Made by a program: the position numbers and the translations under genes
Part shown: positions 12,324-18,785 of the stretch, piece after piece
Position numbering within the stretch: position 1 is the first letter of the stretch
Layout: every line of letters begins with the position of its first letter
Notes under the pieces: generated by a model
The model's input: only the letters and a program-made list of their open reading frames with translations
What the model was told of the DNA's origin: nothing
Database searches by the model: none
Origin: Alectryocaccomicrobium faecavium
GTDB lineage: Bacteria > Bacillota > Clostridia > Christensenellales > Aristaeellaceae
DNA: 18,785 nucleotides
Direction of reading: 5' to 3'
NCBI GenBank assembly: GCA_018713425.1
Contig: DVOT01000190.1
Location: forward strand, 1 to 18,785

Positions 12324-14186
12324 TTATCCTTCCCGCTGATAATACTGCGCCTGCGCGCGCCACAGCCGGGCATACAATCCCTCCTCCTCGCCCAGCAGCG
12401 CTTCATGCGCGCCCTGTTGCACAAGGCGGCCCCCATCGAACACCCAGATTGCCCGGCAAAAGCGGCAGGAGGCCAGCCGGTGGCTGATGTACACGGCGGT
12501 GCGCTCGCCCACAATTTCGTCAAAGCGCGAGTACACCTCGAATTCGGCCACGGGATCGAGCGCGGCGGTGGGCTCATCCAGCACGATGAAGGGCGCGTGA
12601 CGATACACCGCTCGCGCGAGCGCGATCTTCTGCGCCTCGCCCCCAGAGACCTCCACGCCGCCCGCCTCCTTATACAGGGGCGTTTCCAGCCCTTCCGGCA
12701 TGGCGGCCAGCCGCCCGCCCAGGCCCGCGCGTGCCAGGCATTCCCGCGCGCGCTGCGCGTCCACATCCTGGGAAGCGGCCACATTTTCGCCCAGCGGGAA
12801 CGCCAGCAGGCGGAAATCCTGAAACACCACAGAGAACAGCCGCAGGTACTCCTCATAATCGTATTTGCGGATATCGATGCCGTTGAGCAGAATCTCGCCC
12901 TCGTCGGGATCGTACAGGCGGCAGAGCAGCTTAATAAGCGTGGTTTTGCCGCTGCCATTCGGCCCGACGATGGCCACCTTATCCCCTGCGCAAAGCCGGG
13001 CGCTGACGCCGCGCAGCGCCCAGGCTTCGCTGCCGGGATAGCGGAAGGACACGTTGCGCAATTCGATTTCATATTCCATATCGCCATCCTGGCAAAACGC
13101 GCGCTTTTCCACAGGCAGCGTGCCCTGGTATTTGCGGTTGGGCAAATCCAAAAACGCGTACAGGCTTTCCAGATGCCGGCAATACACGGCGTTGTCCGCC
13201 AGCACAAACAGCATCTCCTGAATCCCCGCGCCAAACTGTTGCAGCGCGCCCACATATTGCACCACGCTGCCCACGCCAAACGCGCCAAAGAGCGCCTTGA
13301 GCGCCACGAAACCATAGGACAGGGCATAACTCAGCCCCACAGCCAGCCGCCCCAGCGCCGGATACGCGGCCATTTGCACGTAAGTGCGGCAATCCGCGTC
13401 GTCGTGCCGGAGCAGCGCCTGCAGCGCCCGGTCCGCCGCGCCCTGCTGCGCGTAGATGCGTACATCCTTGGCGCGCGCGGGCTCCATATACAGTTCGCGC
13501 CCAAAGAACATGAACACCCGGTTGTACCACACCGTGCCCGCGCACCATTTTTCGAACACGCGGTTTTCCCGCACTGTGCACCACGATTGGCACAGGCCCG
13601 CGAGCAGCGCGCACAAAAACAGCGCCAGCGCCCACAGCGGCGAATTGAGCCAGCCCACCCGGCCGCTTTGCAGGAACAGCGAAACGGTCATCGCCGCGGA
13701 GGCCGCCAGGCTCACCGCGCCCCGCACCAGCCCCGTGGTGCCCCACACCAATTGCGCCAGCCCATTGCCAAACATGAAGAGGTTTTCCTCGGCCTGCTTT
13801 TTCTGCGCCTGCACGCGCGCGTTTTCCAAATCCACATAGTCCATGCGCATCTGCTTATCGGAAAAGACCTTGCCAAACAGCGCCCACATCTGCGCTTCCT
13901 TCTGGCCGCACACCTTTTCCACAGCGCTTTTGAACAGTTGCAGCACAAAGTTGCCCGCCAGCGTAGCGAGCGCGTAACCCAGCAGGATCTCTGCGCGGCG
14001 CGATCCGGCGATTTCATCCAGGATCCGCGCCGAAAACCACACGGTAAACAGGGGCTGCACGGCCAGGATCAGCGCGCAGAGCGCCTTATCGCGCACGAGG
14101 CCGGGGCAATAGCCGCCGAGCATGCGGTAGCCGCGCGCGGTGAGGGCGGCGCGCTTTTTGAGCGGCATCCGTTCCCTGCGTTTCAT
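12324..14186 (-). CDS. ABC exporter half-transporter, second of a pair
   Basis: The 620-residue protein fuses an N-terminal membrane domain (about six spans, residues 30-330) to a C-terminal ATPase. Walker A is GPNGSGKTT (408-416), the Q-loop is VVFQD, the signature is VSGGEAQK (513-520) in place of LSGGQ, Walker B is FIVLDEP (533-539), and the H-loop is ISHR. There is no C39 peptidase domain at the N-terminus. Start: ATG overlapping the stop of the preceding exporter gene by four bases, with GGAGG seven bases upstream. Tandem, translationally coupled half-transporters usually form a heterodimer. Substrate is unknown: peptide, lipid or drug export are all possible. The same ATPase architecture occurs in the paired gene, but the signature motifs differ (VSGGE versus FSGGE). 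Confidence 0.93.
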   Translation of the reverse strand: MKRRERMPLKKRAALTARGYRMLGGYCPGLVRDKALCALILAVQPLFTVWFSARILDEIAGSRRAEILLGYALATLAGNFVLQLFKSAVEKVCGQKEAQMWALFGKVFSDKQMRMDYVDLENARVQAQKKQAEENLFMFGNGLAQLVWGTTGLVRGAVSLAASAAMTVSLFLQSGRVGWLNSPLWALALFLCALLAGLCQSWCTVRENRVFEKWCAGTVWYNRVFMFFGRELYMEPARAKDVRIYAQQGAADRALQALLRHDDADCRTYVQMAAYPALGRLAVGLSYALSYGFVALKALFGAFGVGSVVQYVGALQQFGAGIQEMLFVLADNAVYCRHLESLYAFLDLPNRKYQGTLPVEKRAFCQDGDMEYEIELRNVSFRYPGSEAWALRGVSARLCAGDKVAIVGPNGSGKTTLIKLLCRLYDPDEGEILLNGIDIRKYDYEEYLRLFSVVFQDFRLLAFPLGENVAASQDVDAQRARECLARAGLGGRLAAMPEGLETPLYKEAGGVEVSGGEAQKIALARAVYRHAPFIVLDEPTAALDPVAEFEVYSRFDEIVGERTAVYISHRLASCRFCRAIWVFDGGRLVQQGAHEALLGEEEGLYARLWRAQAQYYQREG

Positions 14187-16012
14187 GGCGCTCCCTCCTC
14201 TCCCGCCGGAGGATCGCGGTACCAGCGCGCCTGCGTTTCGAACAGCTGGGCATACCGGCCGCCCATTTTGAGCAGCGATTCGTGCGTACCCTCTTCCACA
14301 ATCGCCCCGTTTTCCAGCAAAAGGATCCGGTCGCAAAAACGCGTGGAGGCCAGCCGGTGCGAAATAAAGAGCGCCGATTTGCCGCGCATGGTTTCGGCAT
14401 ACGTCTGATACAGGCGGCTTTCCGCCAGAGGATCGAGCGCGGCGGTGGGTTCGTCCAAAAGGACAAAGGGCGCGTCGCGATACAGCGCGCGGGCAAACAG
14501 CAGCTTTTGCACCTCGCCGCCGGAAAATTCCACGCCATCATCAAAAATTGCGCGGCCAAACTGGCTGTCCATCCCCTGGGGCAGCGCGGCAATTTTCTCC
14601 CACAGCCCGGCGCGGCGCAGGCACGCTTCCACGCGCGCGGCGTCCGTTTCCTCCGGCGCGCACGCCGAAACGATCTCCGCCAGGCGCACCGGCAACAGGC
14701 TATGCTCCTGAAACACCGCGGAAAACAGGCGGTAATAGCTTTCCCGGTTGTATTCCTTCACATTCACGCCGCCATAGCAGACCTCGCCCTGCGTGGGATC
14801 GATGAGGCCGCAAATCAGCTTGGCCAGCGTGGTTTTGCCCGCGCCGTTGAGCCCCACGAGCGCAACGTGCTCGCCCGGGCGGATGGTGAGCGCAACATCG
14901 AAAAGCGCGTCCTCCTGCGCGCCGGGATAGCGGTAGGAAACCCCTTTCAGCTCGATGGCTTGCGGCGCGGCGTAGGGATCGCATTCGAGGCCGCCCGCGC
15001 GGCGGTATGTTTCGGGATAGAATAGATACTCGTGCAAATGGCTGAAGGACAGATTCAAGCGGCCCAGCGCGTGCGCCTGCGCCAAAAACGTGCCCAGATA
15101 GAGCGAAAAGCCGGAAACCGCGGCGAAATACAGCGTGAAATCCCCCGCGCCCATGCGCCCCGCTAGCACCCGGTGCAAAAGGAACGCGTAGGCTGCGCCC
15201 TCCCGCAACAGGGACAGCGTGCAATCGCCCGCCGCCGCGCCAAACACCTTGCGCGCATAGCGCGCATACCAGCGCGAAAGCGCCCGCAGCACATTTTGAT
15301 ACGCGGCGTTCAGCCACGGCCCCATGGCATAGAGGCGGATGTCCTTGCCGAACGCCACGTTCCCCGCCACGCCGCTGATGTATATGGCCCTTTGCTGGCA
15401 GGCCATTCTTTCCTCCGCGTTCGCCTCCGTCCAGCGCAGCACCCGCCGGTTGAAGGCAAAGCTCACCGCACCGGTCGCCAGCAGATACAGCACGAGCCAG
15501 GGATTGAGTTGCACAAGCAACGCGAAATAGACGCATAGCCCCACGCTGCTGAGCAGCATGTCTGTGAGCACGCCATAGACCTGCGTAAACGGCGAAAAAT
15601 TGCCATTGCAGCTTTGGAAGCATTCCGCCTGCAGCTGGCGAAACGCGTCTTCCTCCTGGCTGCAATAGTCCGCCGTCAATCCCTTGTGCGCGACGCGACG
15701 CAAATAGTAGGCGTTCATGCGGAATTTGCAAAAATAGATGTACTTTTCCAGGAACCCTCCCGCGCAGCCCAGCAGCGCCAGCGGCAGGGTGAAGGCGAGC
15801 ACGCACAGCAGGAGCGTCCTGGCGTTTCCCCGCAAAATGGCGTCGATCGCGGCCCTGGGCAAAAAGGTGTTGAGCAGCGCCGTGCCAGCGCTGCAAGCCG
15901 CGCTCAGCGCGCAAAGGGGCAACAGCAGCGGCGCGCATTGGCGCGTGCTCGCCAAGCAAAAGCGCAGGTTGCGCAGGAGTGAGCGGCCCTTCCCTTTCTC
16001 TTTCGCCCGCAT
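14183..16012 (-). CDS. ABC exporter half-transporter, first of a pair
   Basis: The 609-residue protein is a half-size exporter: a membrane domain with about six spans (residues 25-330), then an ATPase with Walker A GLNGAGKTT (387-395), Q-loop AVFQE, signature FSGGEVQK (496-503), Walker B FVLLDEP (516-522) and H-loop ISHR. Start: ATG with GGGGGG five bases upstream. It precedes and overlaps the second exporter gene. It begins 72 nt after the histidine kinase stop; that gap holds a TATACT box (16039-16034) without a good -35, so it may be read through from the upstream regulator genes. The neighbouring LytTR/GHKL pair suggests a peptide-response context, but no peptide precursor gene is seen in the window. 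Confidence 0.93.
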   Translation of the reverse strand: MRAKEKGKGRSLLRNLRFCLASTRQCAPLLLPLCALSAACSAGTALLNTFLPRAAIDAILRGNARTLLLCVLAFTLPLALLGCAGGFLEKYIYFCKFRMNAYYLRRVAHKGLTADYCSQEEDAFRQLQAECFQSCNGNFSPFTQVYGVLTDMLLSSVGLCVYFALLVQLNPWLVLYLLATGAVSFAFNRRVLRWTEANAEERMACQQRAIYISGVAGNVAFGKDIRLYAMGPWLNAAYQNVLRALSRWYARYARKVFGAAAGDCTLSLLREGAAYAFLLHRVLAGRMGAGDFTLYFAAVSGFSLYLGTFLAQAHALGRLNLSFSHLHEYLFYPETYRRAGGLECDPYAAPQAIELKGVSYRYPGAQEDALFDVALTIRPGEHVALVGLNGAGKTTLAKLICGLIDPTQGEVCYGGVNVKEYNRESYYRLFSAVFQEHSLLPVRLAEIVSACAPEETDAARVEACLRRAGLWEKIAALPQGMDSQFGRAIFDDGVEFSGGEVQKLLFARALYRDAPFVLLDEPTAALDPLAESRLYQTYAETMRGKSALFISHRLASTRFCDRILLLENGAIVEEGTHESLLKMGGRYAQLFETQARWYRDPPAGEEGAP

Positions 16013-16033
16013 GGAATCCCCCCTTTCACGCCC

Positions 16034-16068
16034 AGTATACCATTCTTTCCCGGCGACGCGGAAAATCT
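16034..16068 (-). promoter_or_regulatory. weak promoter candidate for the exporter pair
   Basis: TATACT (16039-16034) on the minus strand lies 22 nt upstream of the exporter ATG. No -35 box near consensus is found at the right distance, so it would need an activator, for example the neighbouring LytTR regulator, if it is used at all. Confidence 0.25.
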
Positions 16069-16084
16069 GTCGCGGACGGCGGCC

Positions 16085-16762
16085 CTATGGCGCAAACGGC
16101 GCGGATGGCAGGGGCAGCAGGATTTCCGTGGCGAAAACGCCCTCCTCTTGCTGGCGGTTGACAAAACCGCCGTGCTTGCTCACGAGCCCATCCACGCGGC
16201 CCAGCCCCAGCCCATGCCCCTCGCCCTTTTCGCTGCGCAGGGCGTGTGCGCGCCCACCGGCCATGGTGTTCACAACGGAAATGTAAAGCTGCTCTTTCAA
16301 AACCCCCATATACACGCGGATAAAGCGCTCCTGCCCCTCTCCCTGGCGCAGGCACGCCTCCAGGGCGTTGTCGAGCAGGTTGCCCACGATGGCGCACAGA
16401 TCCACCGGCGGCACCCGCACCTCCGGCGGCAAAGCGGCCCTGGCGCTCACCGCGACGCCATGCGCGCGAATGAGGGAAAGCTTGCTGTTCAGAATGGCGT
16501 CAATCATGAGGTTTCCCGTTTTGAGCACGGGATCGACCCGCGCCAAATCGTCGTTGAGCGCGGAAAGATAAGCCCTCAGCTCGTCCGGCTCGTCCACGAG
16601 CGCGAGCATCGCCTGGATATGGTTGTGATAATCGTGCCGCCAGGCGCGCATGGTGGCATAAATGTGCTGCACTTCCTCGCAGTGCCGCGCCATGAGCGCG
16701 CTCTGATATTTCGCAACGCGCCCTTCCATCCAGCGCGCAAGCAGGGCATCAAGGATCTTCAT
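16085..16762 (-). CDS. GHKL-type histidine kinase lacking a sensor domain
   Basis: The 225-residue protein is a histidine kinase of the AgrC/ComD (HPK10) type. The phosphoacceptor region is WRHDYHNHIQ with His43 (41-50), the N-box is NLLDNALEA (128-136), and the G-box is GHGLGLGRV (182-190), followed by SKHGG. The usual N-terminal five- to seven-span membrane sensor is absent: the frame starts with MKILDALLARWMEGRVAKYQ, about 30 residues of amphipathic helix before the kinase helices. Start: ATG with GGGAGG six bases upstream, overlapping the response regulator by 14 nt. It should phosphorylate the adjacent regulator, but signal input must come from another protein or from the cytoplasm. Confidence 0.88.
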   Translation of the reverse strand: MKILDALLARWMEGRVAKYQSALMARHCEEVQHIYATMRAWRHDYHNHIQAMLALVDEPDELRAYLSALNDDLARVDPVLKTGNLMIDAILNSKLSLIRAHGVAVSARAALPPEVRVPPVDLCAIVGNLLDNALEACLRQGEGQERFIRVYMGVLKEQLYISVVNTMAGGRAHALRSEKGEGHGLGLGRVDGLVSKHGGFVNRQQEEGVFATEILLPLPSAPFAP

Positions 16763-17480
16763 GGATTTCCTCCCGGCACAGCGTCAAAAACGCCCGGTTC
16801 ACCTCCGGCCAAGCCCGGCGCGCGAGCGGAACCGTGCGGCCATCGTCCAGCAGCAAATCGGTTTTGCGAATCTGCCGCACGCGGCACAGATTCACGATAT
16901 ATGAGCGGTGGCAACGCACAAAGCCCTCGCCCAACGCCGCCTGCGCCTGCGCGACCGTCATGCGCGCCTCAAAGTGCGTGCCATCCGCGTGAAAAACCAT
17001 GCTGTGGGAAAACACCTCGGCATAGAGGATTTCCTCCGCAAAAAGGCGCGCCGCTCCATCGCCGCAGGGCAGGAGCACCGCGCGCCGGGGTTTGGGCAAA
17101 TGGGCGCGCGCCCTGTCCAGCACGGAAAAGAGCTTTTCCCGCGAAACCGGCTTGAGCAGATAATGGAGCGCGCCCACATCGTATCCTTCCGCCATGCAAT
17201 CCGCGTACCCGGTGATAAAAACGATTTGCGCCCCGCATCCCTGCGCGCGCAGTTCGCGCGCCAGTTCCATGCCGCTCATGCCGCGCATCCCAATGTCCAG
17301 CAGCAAAAGATCGAATTCCTTCCCTCCGGCGCGGTGAAAGACAAGCGCCTCCGCCGAGGCAAACGCCTCGAGGGAAACGTGCGCGCCCGCGCCCCGCGCC
17401 CAATCGCGCGCCAGGGAGAGCAGCAGTTCCCGCTCCGATGGAACGTCTTCGCAAATGGCAATGGATAAGCTCCCGCACAT
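16749..17480 (-). CDS. LytTR-family response regulator
   Basis: The 243-residue protein has a receiver domain (1-120) with Glu11/Asp12, the phosphorylated Asp62 in LLLLDIGMRGMSG, Thr90 in FITGY and Lys110 in LLKPV. This is followed by a LytTR DNA-binding domain (about 130-235), recognised by EEILYAEVFSHSMVFH and FVRCHRSYIVNL. The usual proline after the phosphorylated Asp segment (DIxMP) is replaced by Arg. Start: the ATG at 17480 has GGTGGAG six bases upstream; a GTG four codons earlier is an alternative. It starts 16 nt after the glycosidase-like gene and overlaps the kinase gene. Targets may include the exporters downstream, which is inference. Confidence 0.93.
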   Translation of the reverse strand: MCGSLSIAICEDVPSERELLLSLARDWARGAGAHVSLEAFASAEALVFHRAGGKEFDLLLLDIGMRGMSGMELARELRAQGCGAQIVFITGYADCMAEGYDVGALHYLLKPVSREKLFSVLDRARAHLPKPRRAVLLPCGDGAARLFAEEILYAEVFSHSMVFHADGTHFEARMTVAQAQAALGEGFVRCHRSYIVNLCRVRQIRKTDLLLDDGRTVPLARRAWPEVNRAFLTLCREEIHEDP

Positions 17481-17496
17481 ACGATTCTCCACCCGC

Positions 17497-18785
17497 TCAA
17501 AAGATCAGCCGCAGGGGCCGCCGCTCCAGCGCCTCCCGCGCCCAATGTTGCCGCAGGGCCACCGGTTGCGCCGTTGCCTCGTCCCCGCCGCCCAGCAGCA
17601 AATCTCCGCGCCACAGCGTATGCCCGCCGCCGGGGAGCGCTTCCCTGCGCACGGGCATTTCCAGCGCCAGGGATACCACGCCATCGCGCGCCACGCGCAG
17701 CAGCAGATCGTTTTCTTCCCGCCGCGCGCCTTCCGGCCAATCGCACGCCTGTACCCCCTGCGGCAAAAGCACGCGCAGCATAAAGGGCGCGCGCACGCCT
17801 GTGAAGGCGATTTCCACCTTTTCTTCCCAGGGGAAGTCCCCGCGAATTTGCACCTCAGCCTGTTCCAGGGAATAGCGGCCCGCGCCGCGCAGCGCGAGGA
17901 CGATCTCCCCTTCGCGCTCAAAAGCGCCCCCATGCGCCGCAGCCATCAGCCCTTCCGCCCCGCGCATGCTGCAGCACCAGTAAGCCTCATAAGCGCCTTT
18001 GTGCGCTTCCAGCAAAGGCTGCCTGCCATCGCGCGTGACGCAGCTGTCGCAGCCAAAGCCGCCGTTTTCGCGCTGGCCGCTCAGCAGGCCATTGAAGAAG
18101 ATCCGGTTCGCCAGCCTGAACCAGGCACGCTCGCCCGTTTCTCCAAACAGATCCTGCGCCAGCATCAGCGAATCCACCACGCCGCAGGGTTCCGTCCATT
18201 GGGGCCGCCCAAACCAATTGTAATTGGCGAAGTTCACCGTCTGCGCGCGTGCGCAATAGGCCGCGAAGCGCTCGCGCACCAGTGCGAGCAGGCGTTCGTC
18301 CCCGCCCAGGCGATAGGCGCGCAACGCGCCGCGCAGCGCCGTGAGCGTAGCGTGCGTCTGCATGCGCACTTCCTCCGGATCGATGCGCGCAAACAAGCGC
18401 AACATGGCGTCCAGCGCGTTTTGCGCGCGCGCGTCCTGCGAAAACGCATAGTACGCGCTCAGGCCATCCAGCGCGATGAACGCGCATCCAACGTCCGTGG
18501 ACAGGCGCCAGCCGTTCTCCACGCCCGATTCCAGCTCGCCGCTGGGCTGGCCCGCATTCGTGCGCACGCGCTTTAGGGGATACGCGTCCAGCGCCGCAGC
18601 GCAGGGCAAAAACAGTGTTTCAAACAGGCGCGCCGCCGCGGCAGCCGCCTCCTGCGCGCCCTGTTGCGCGCAAGCAACCAGCGCGCGCAACAGCCAACTG
18701 TGCCCCGCCAGCTGTTGCTCGTTTACCACGCCGCCTACCTCTTCGCCCAGATACCCCCGGAGCGACAGGCAACGCAGCGTATCCG
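17497..18785 (-). CDS. GH127-like (DUF1680) glycoside hydrolase, 5' end outside the window
   Basis: The frame stays open to the window edge (reading back through LRGYLGEEVGG), so the start lies outside; at least 429 residues are present. The alpha-helical, (alpha/alpha)6-barrel-like sequence contains YNWFGRPQWTEPCGVVDSL, FGCDSC and YWCCSMRGAEGL. The paired cysteines and nearby acidic residues recall the zinc-cysteine active site of GH127 beta-L-arabinofuranosidases, where a Cys-Cys pair holds the nucleophile. The C-terminal part (from about EGEIVLALRGAG) is beta-rich, as in that family. No signal peptide can be judged because the N-terminus is missing. It ends 16 nt before the response regulator gene and is probably co-transcribed with it. 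The family call is moderate; the substrate is not known, and the normal GH127 motif CCPPN is not exact here. Confidence 0.72.
   Translation of the reverse strand, partial: DTLRCLSLRGYLGEEVGGVVNEQQLAGHSWLLRALVACAQQGAQEAAAAAARLFETLFLPCAAALDAYPLKRVRTNAGQPSGELESGVENGWRLSTDVGCAFIALDGLSAYYAFSQDARAQNALDAMLRLFARIDPEEVRMQTHATLTALRGALRAYRLGGDERLLALVRERFAAYCARAQTVNFANYNWFGRPQWTEPCGVVDSLMLAQDLFGETGERAWFRLANRIFFNGLLSGQRENGGFGCDSCVTRDGRQPLLEAHKGAYEAYWCCSMRGAEGLMAAAHGGAFEREGEIVLALRGAGRYSLEQAEVQIRGDFPWEEKVEIAFTGVRAPFMLRVLLPQGVQACDWPEGARREENDLLLRVARDGVVSLALEMPVRREALPGGGHTLWRGDLLLGGGDEATAQPVALRQHWAREALERRPLRLIF

Noticed and set aside
12405..14408. Long plus-strand open frame of 667 codons opposite the second exporter
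   Set aside because: Its product is a His/Arg/Gln/Ala-rich shadow of a GC-rich gene whose minus-strand product has full ABC motifs; it has no ribosome site or domain.

Overview
The window reads as chromosomal DNA of a GC-rich, low-complexity-membrane Gram-positive, most likely a Clostridia member of the gut type. Reasons: strong AGGAGG-type ribosome binding sites with ATG/GTG starts, classic TTGACA/TATAAT promoters, a lysine riboswitch with an intrinsic terminator in front of dapA, the acetylase (dapH) branch of lysine synthesis, and a LytTR/GHKL two-component pair. The exact taxon cannot be fixed from this window.

Layout, left to right. (1) 1-952, minus strand: the 5' part of an ABC exporter gene, broken by a 10-bp tandem duplication, with its own clear promoter. 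(2) 976-7983, minus strand: a seven-gene, tightly packed operon. It encodes a FecBCD-type binding protein, two permeases and an ATPase, followed without interruption by a NifH-like iron protein and two short nitrogenase component-1-like subunits. (3) 8081-10725, plus strand: a lysine riboswitch and the dapA-dapB-dapH operon, ending in a strong terminator. (4) 10815-11462: a secreted protein of unknown function. (5) 11487-12207, minus strand: the remains of an AbrB/PIN toxin-antitoxin pair, both genes broken. (6) 12324-18785, minus strand: a GH127-like (DUF1680) glycosidase cut by the window edge, a LytTR response regulator, a sensorless GHKL histidine kinase, and two half-size ABC exporters that probably pair.

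The most interesting part is region 2. The iron protein keeps both cluster cysteines and the P-loop. The two catalytic-type subunits together offer four cysteines at positions matching the cluster ligands of the family: three from the larger-role subunit (Cys27, Cys52, Cys105) and one from its partner (Cys8). This 3+1 arrangement resembles chlorophyllide oxidoreductase rather than nitrogenase, and no cofactor-assembly genes are present. Translational coupling to a metallophore/tetrapyrrole-class importer suggests an import-then-reduce system, whose substrate cannot be read from the sequence.

Three separate genes in the window carry inactivating lesions of different kinds: a 10-bp duplication, an apparent small deletion that removes a catalytic glutamate, and an in-frame stop codon.
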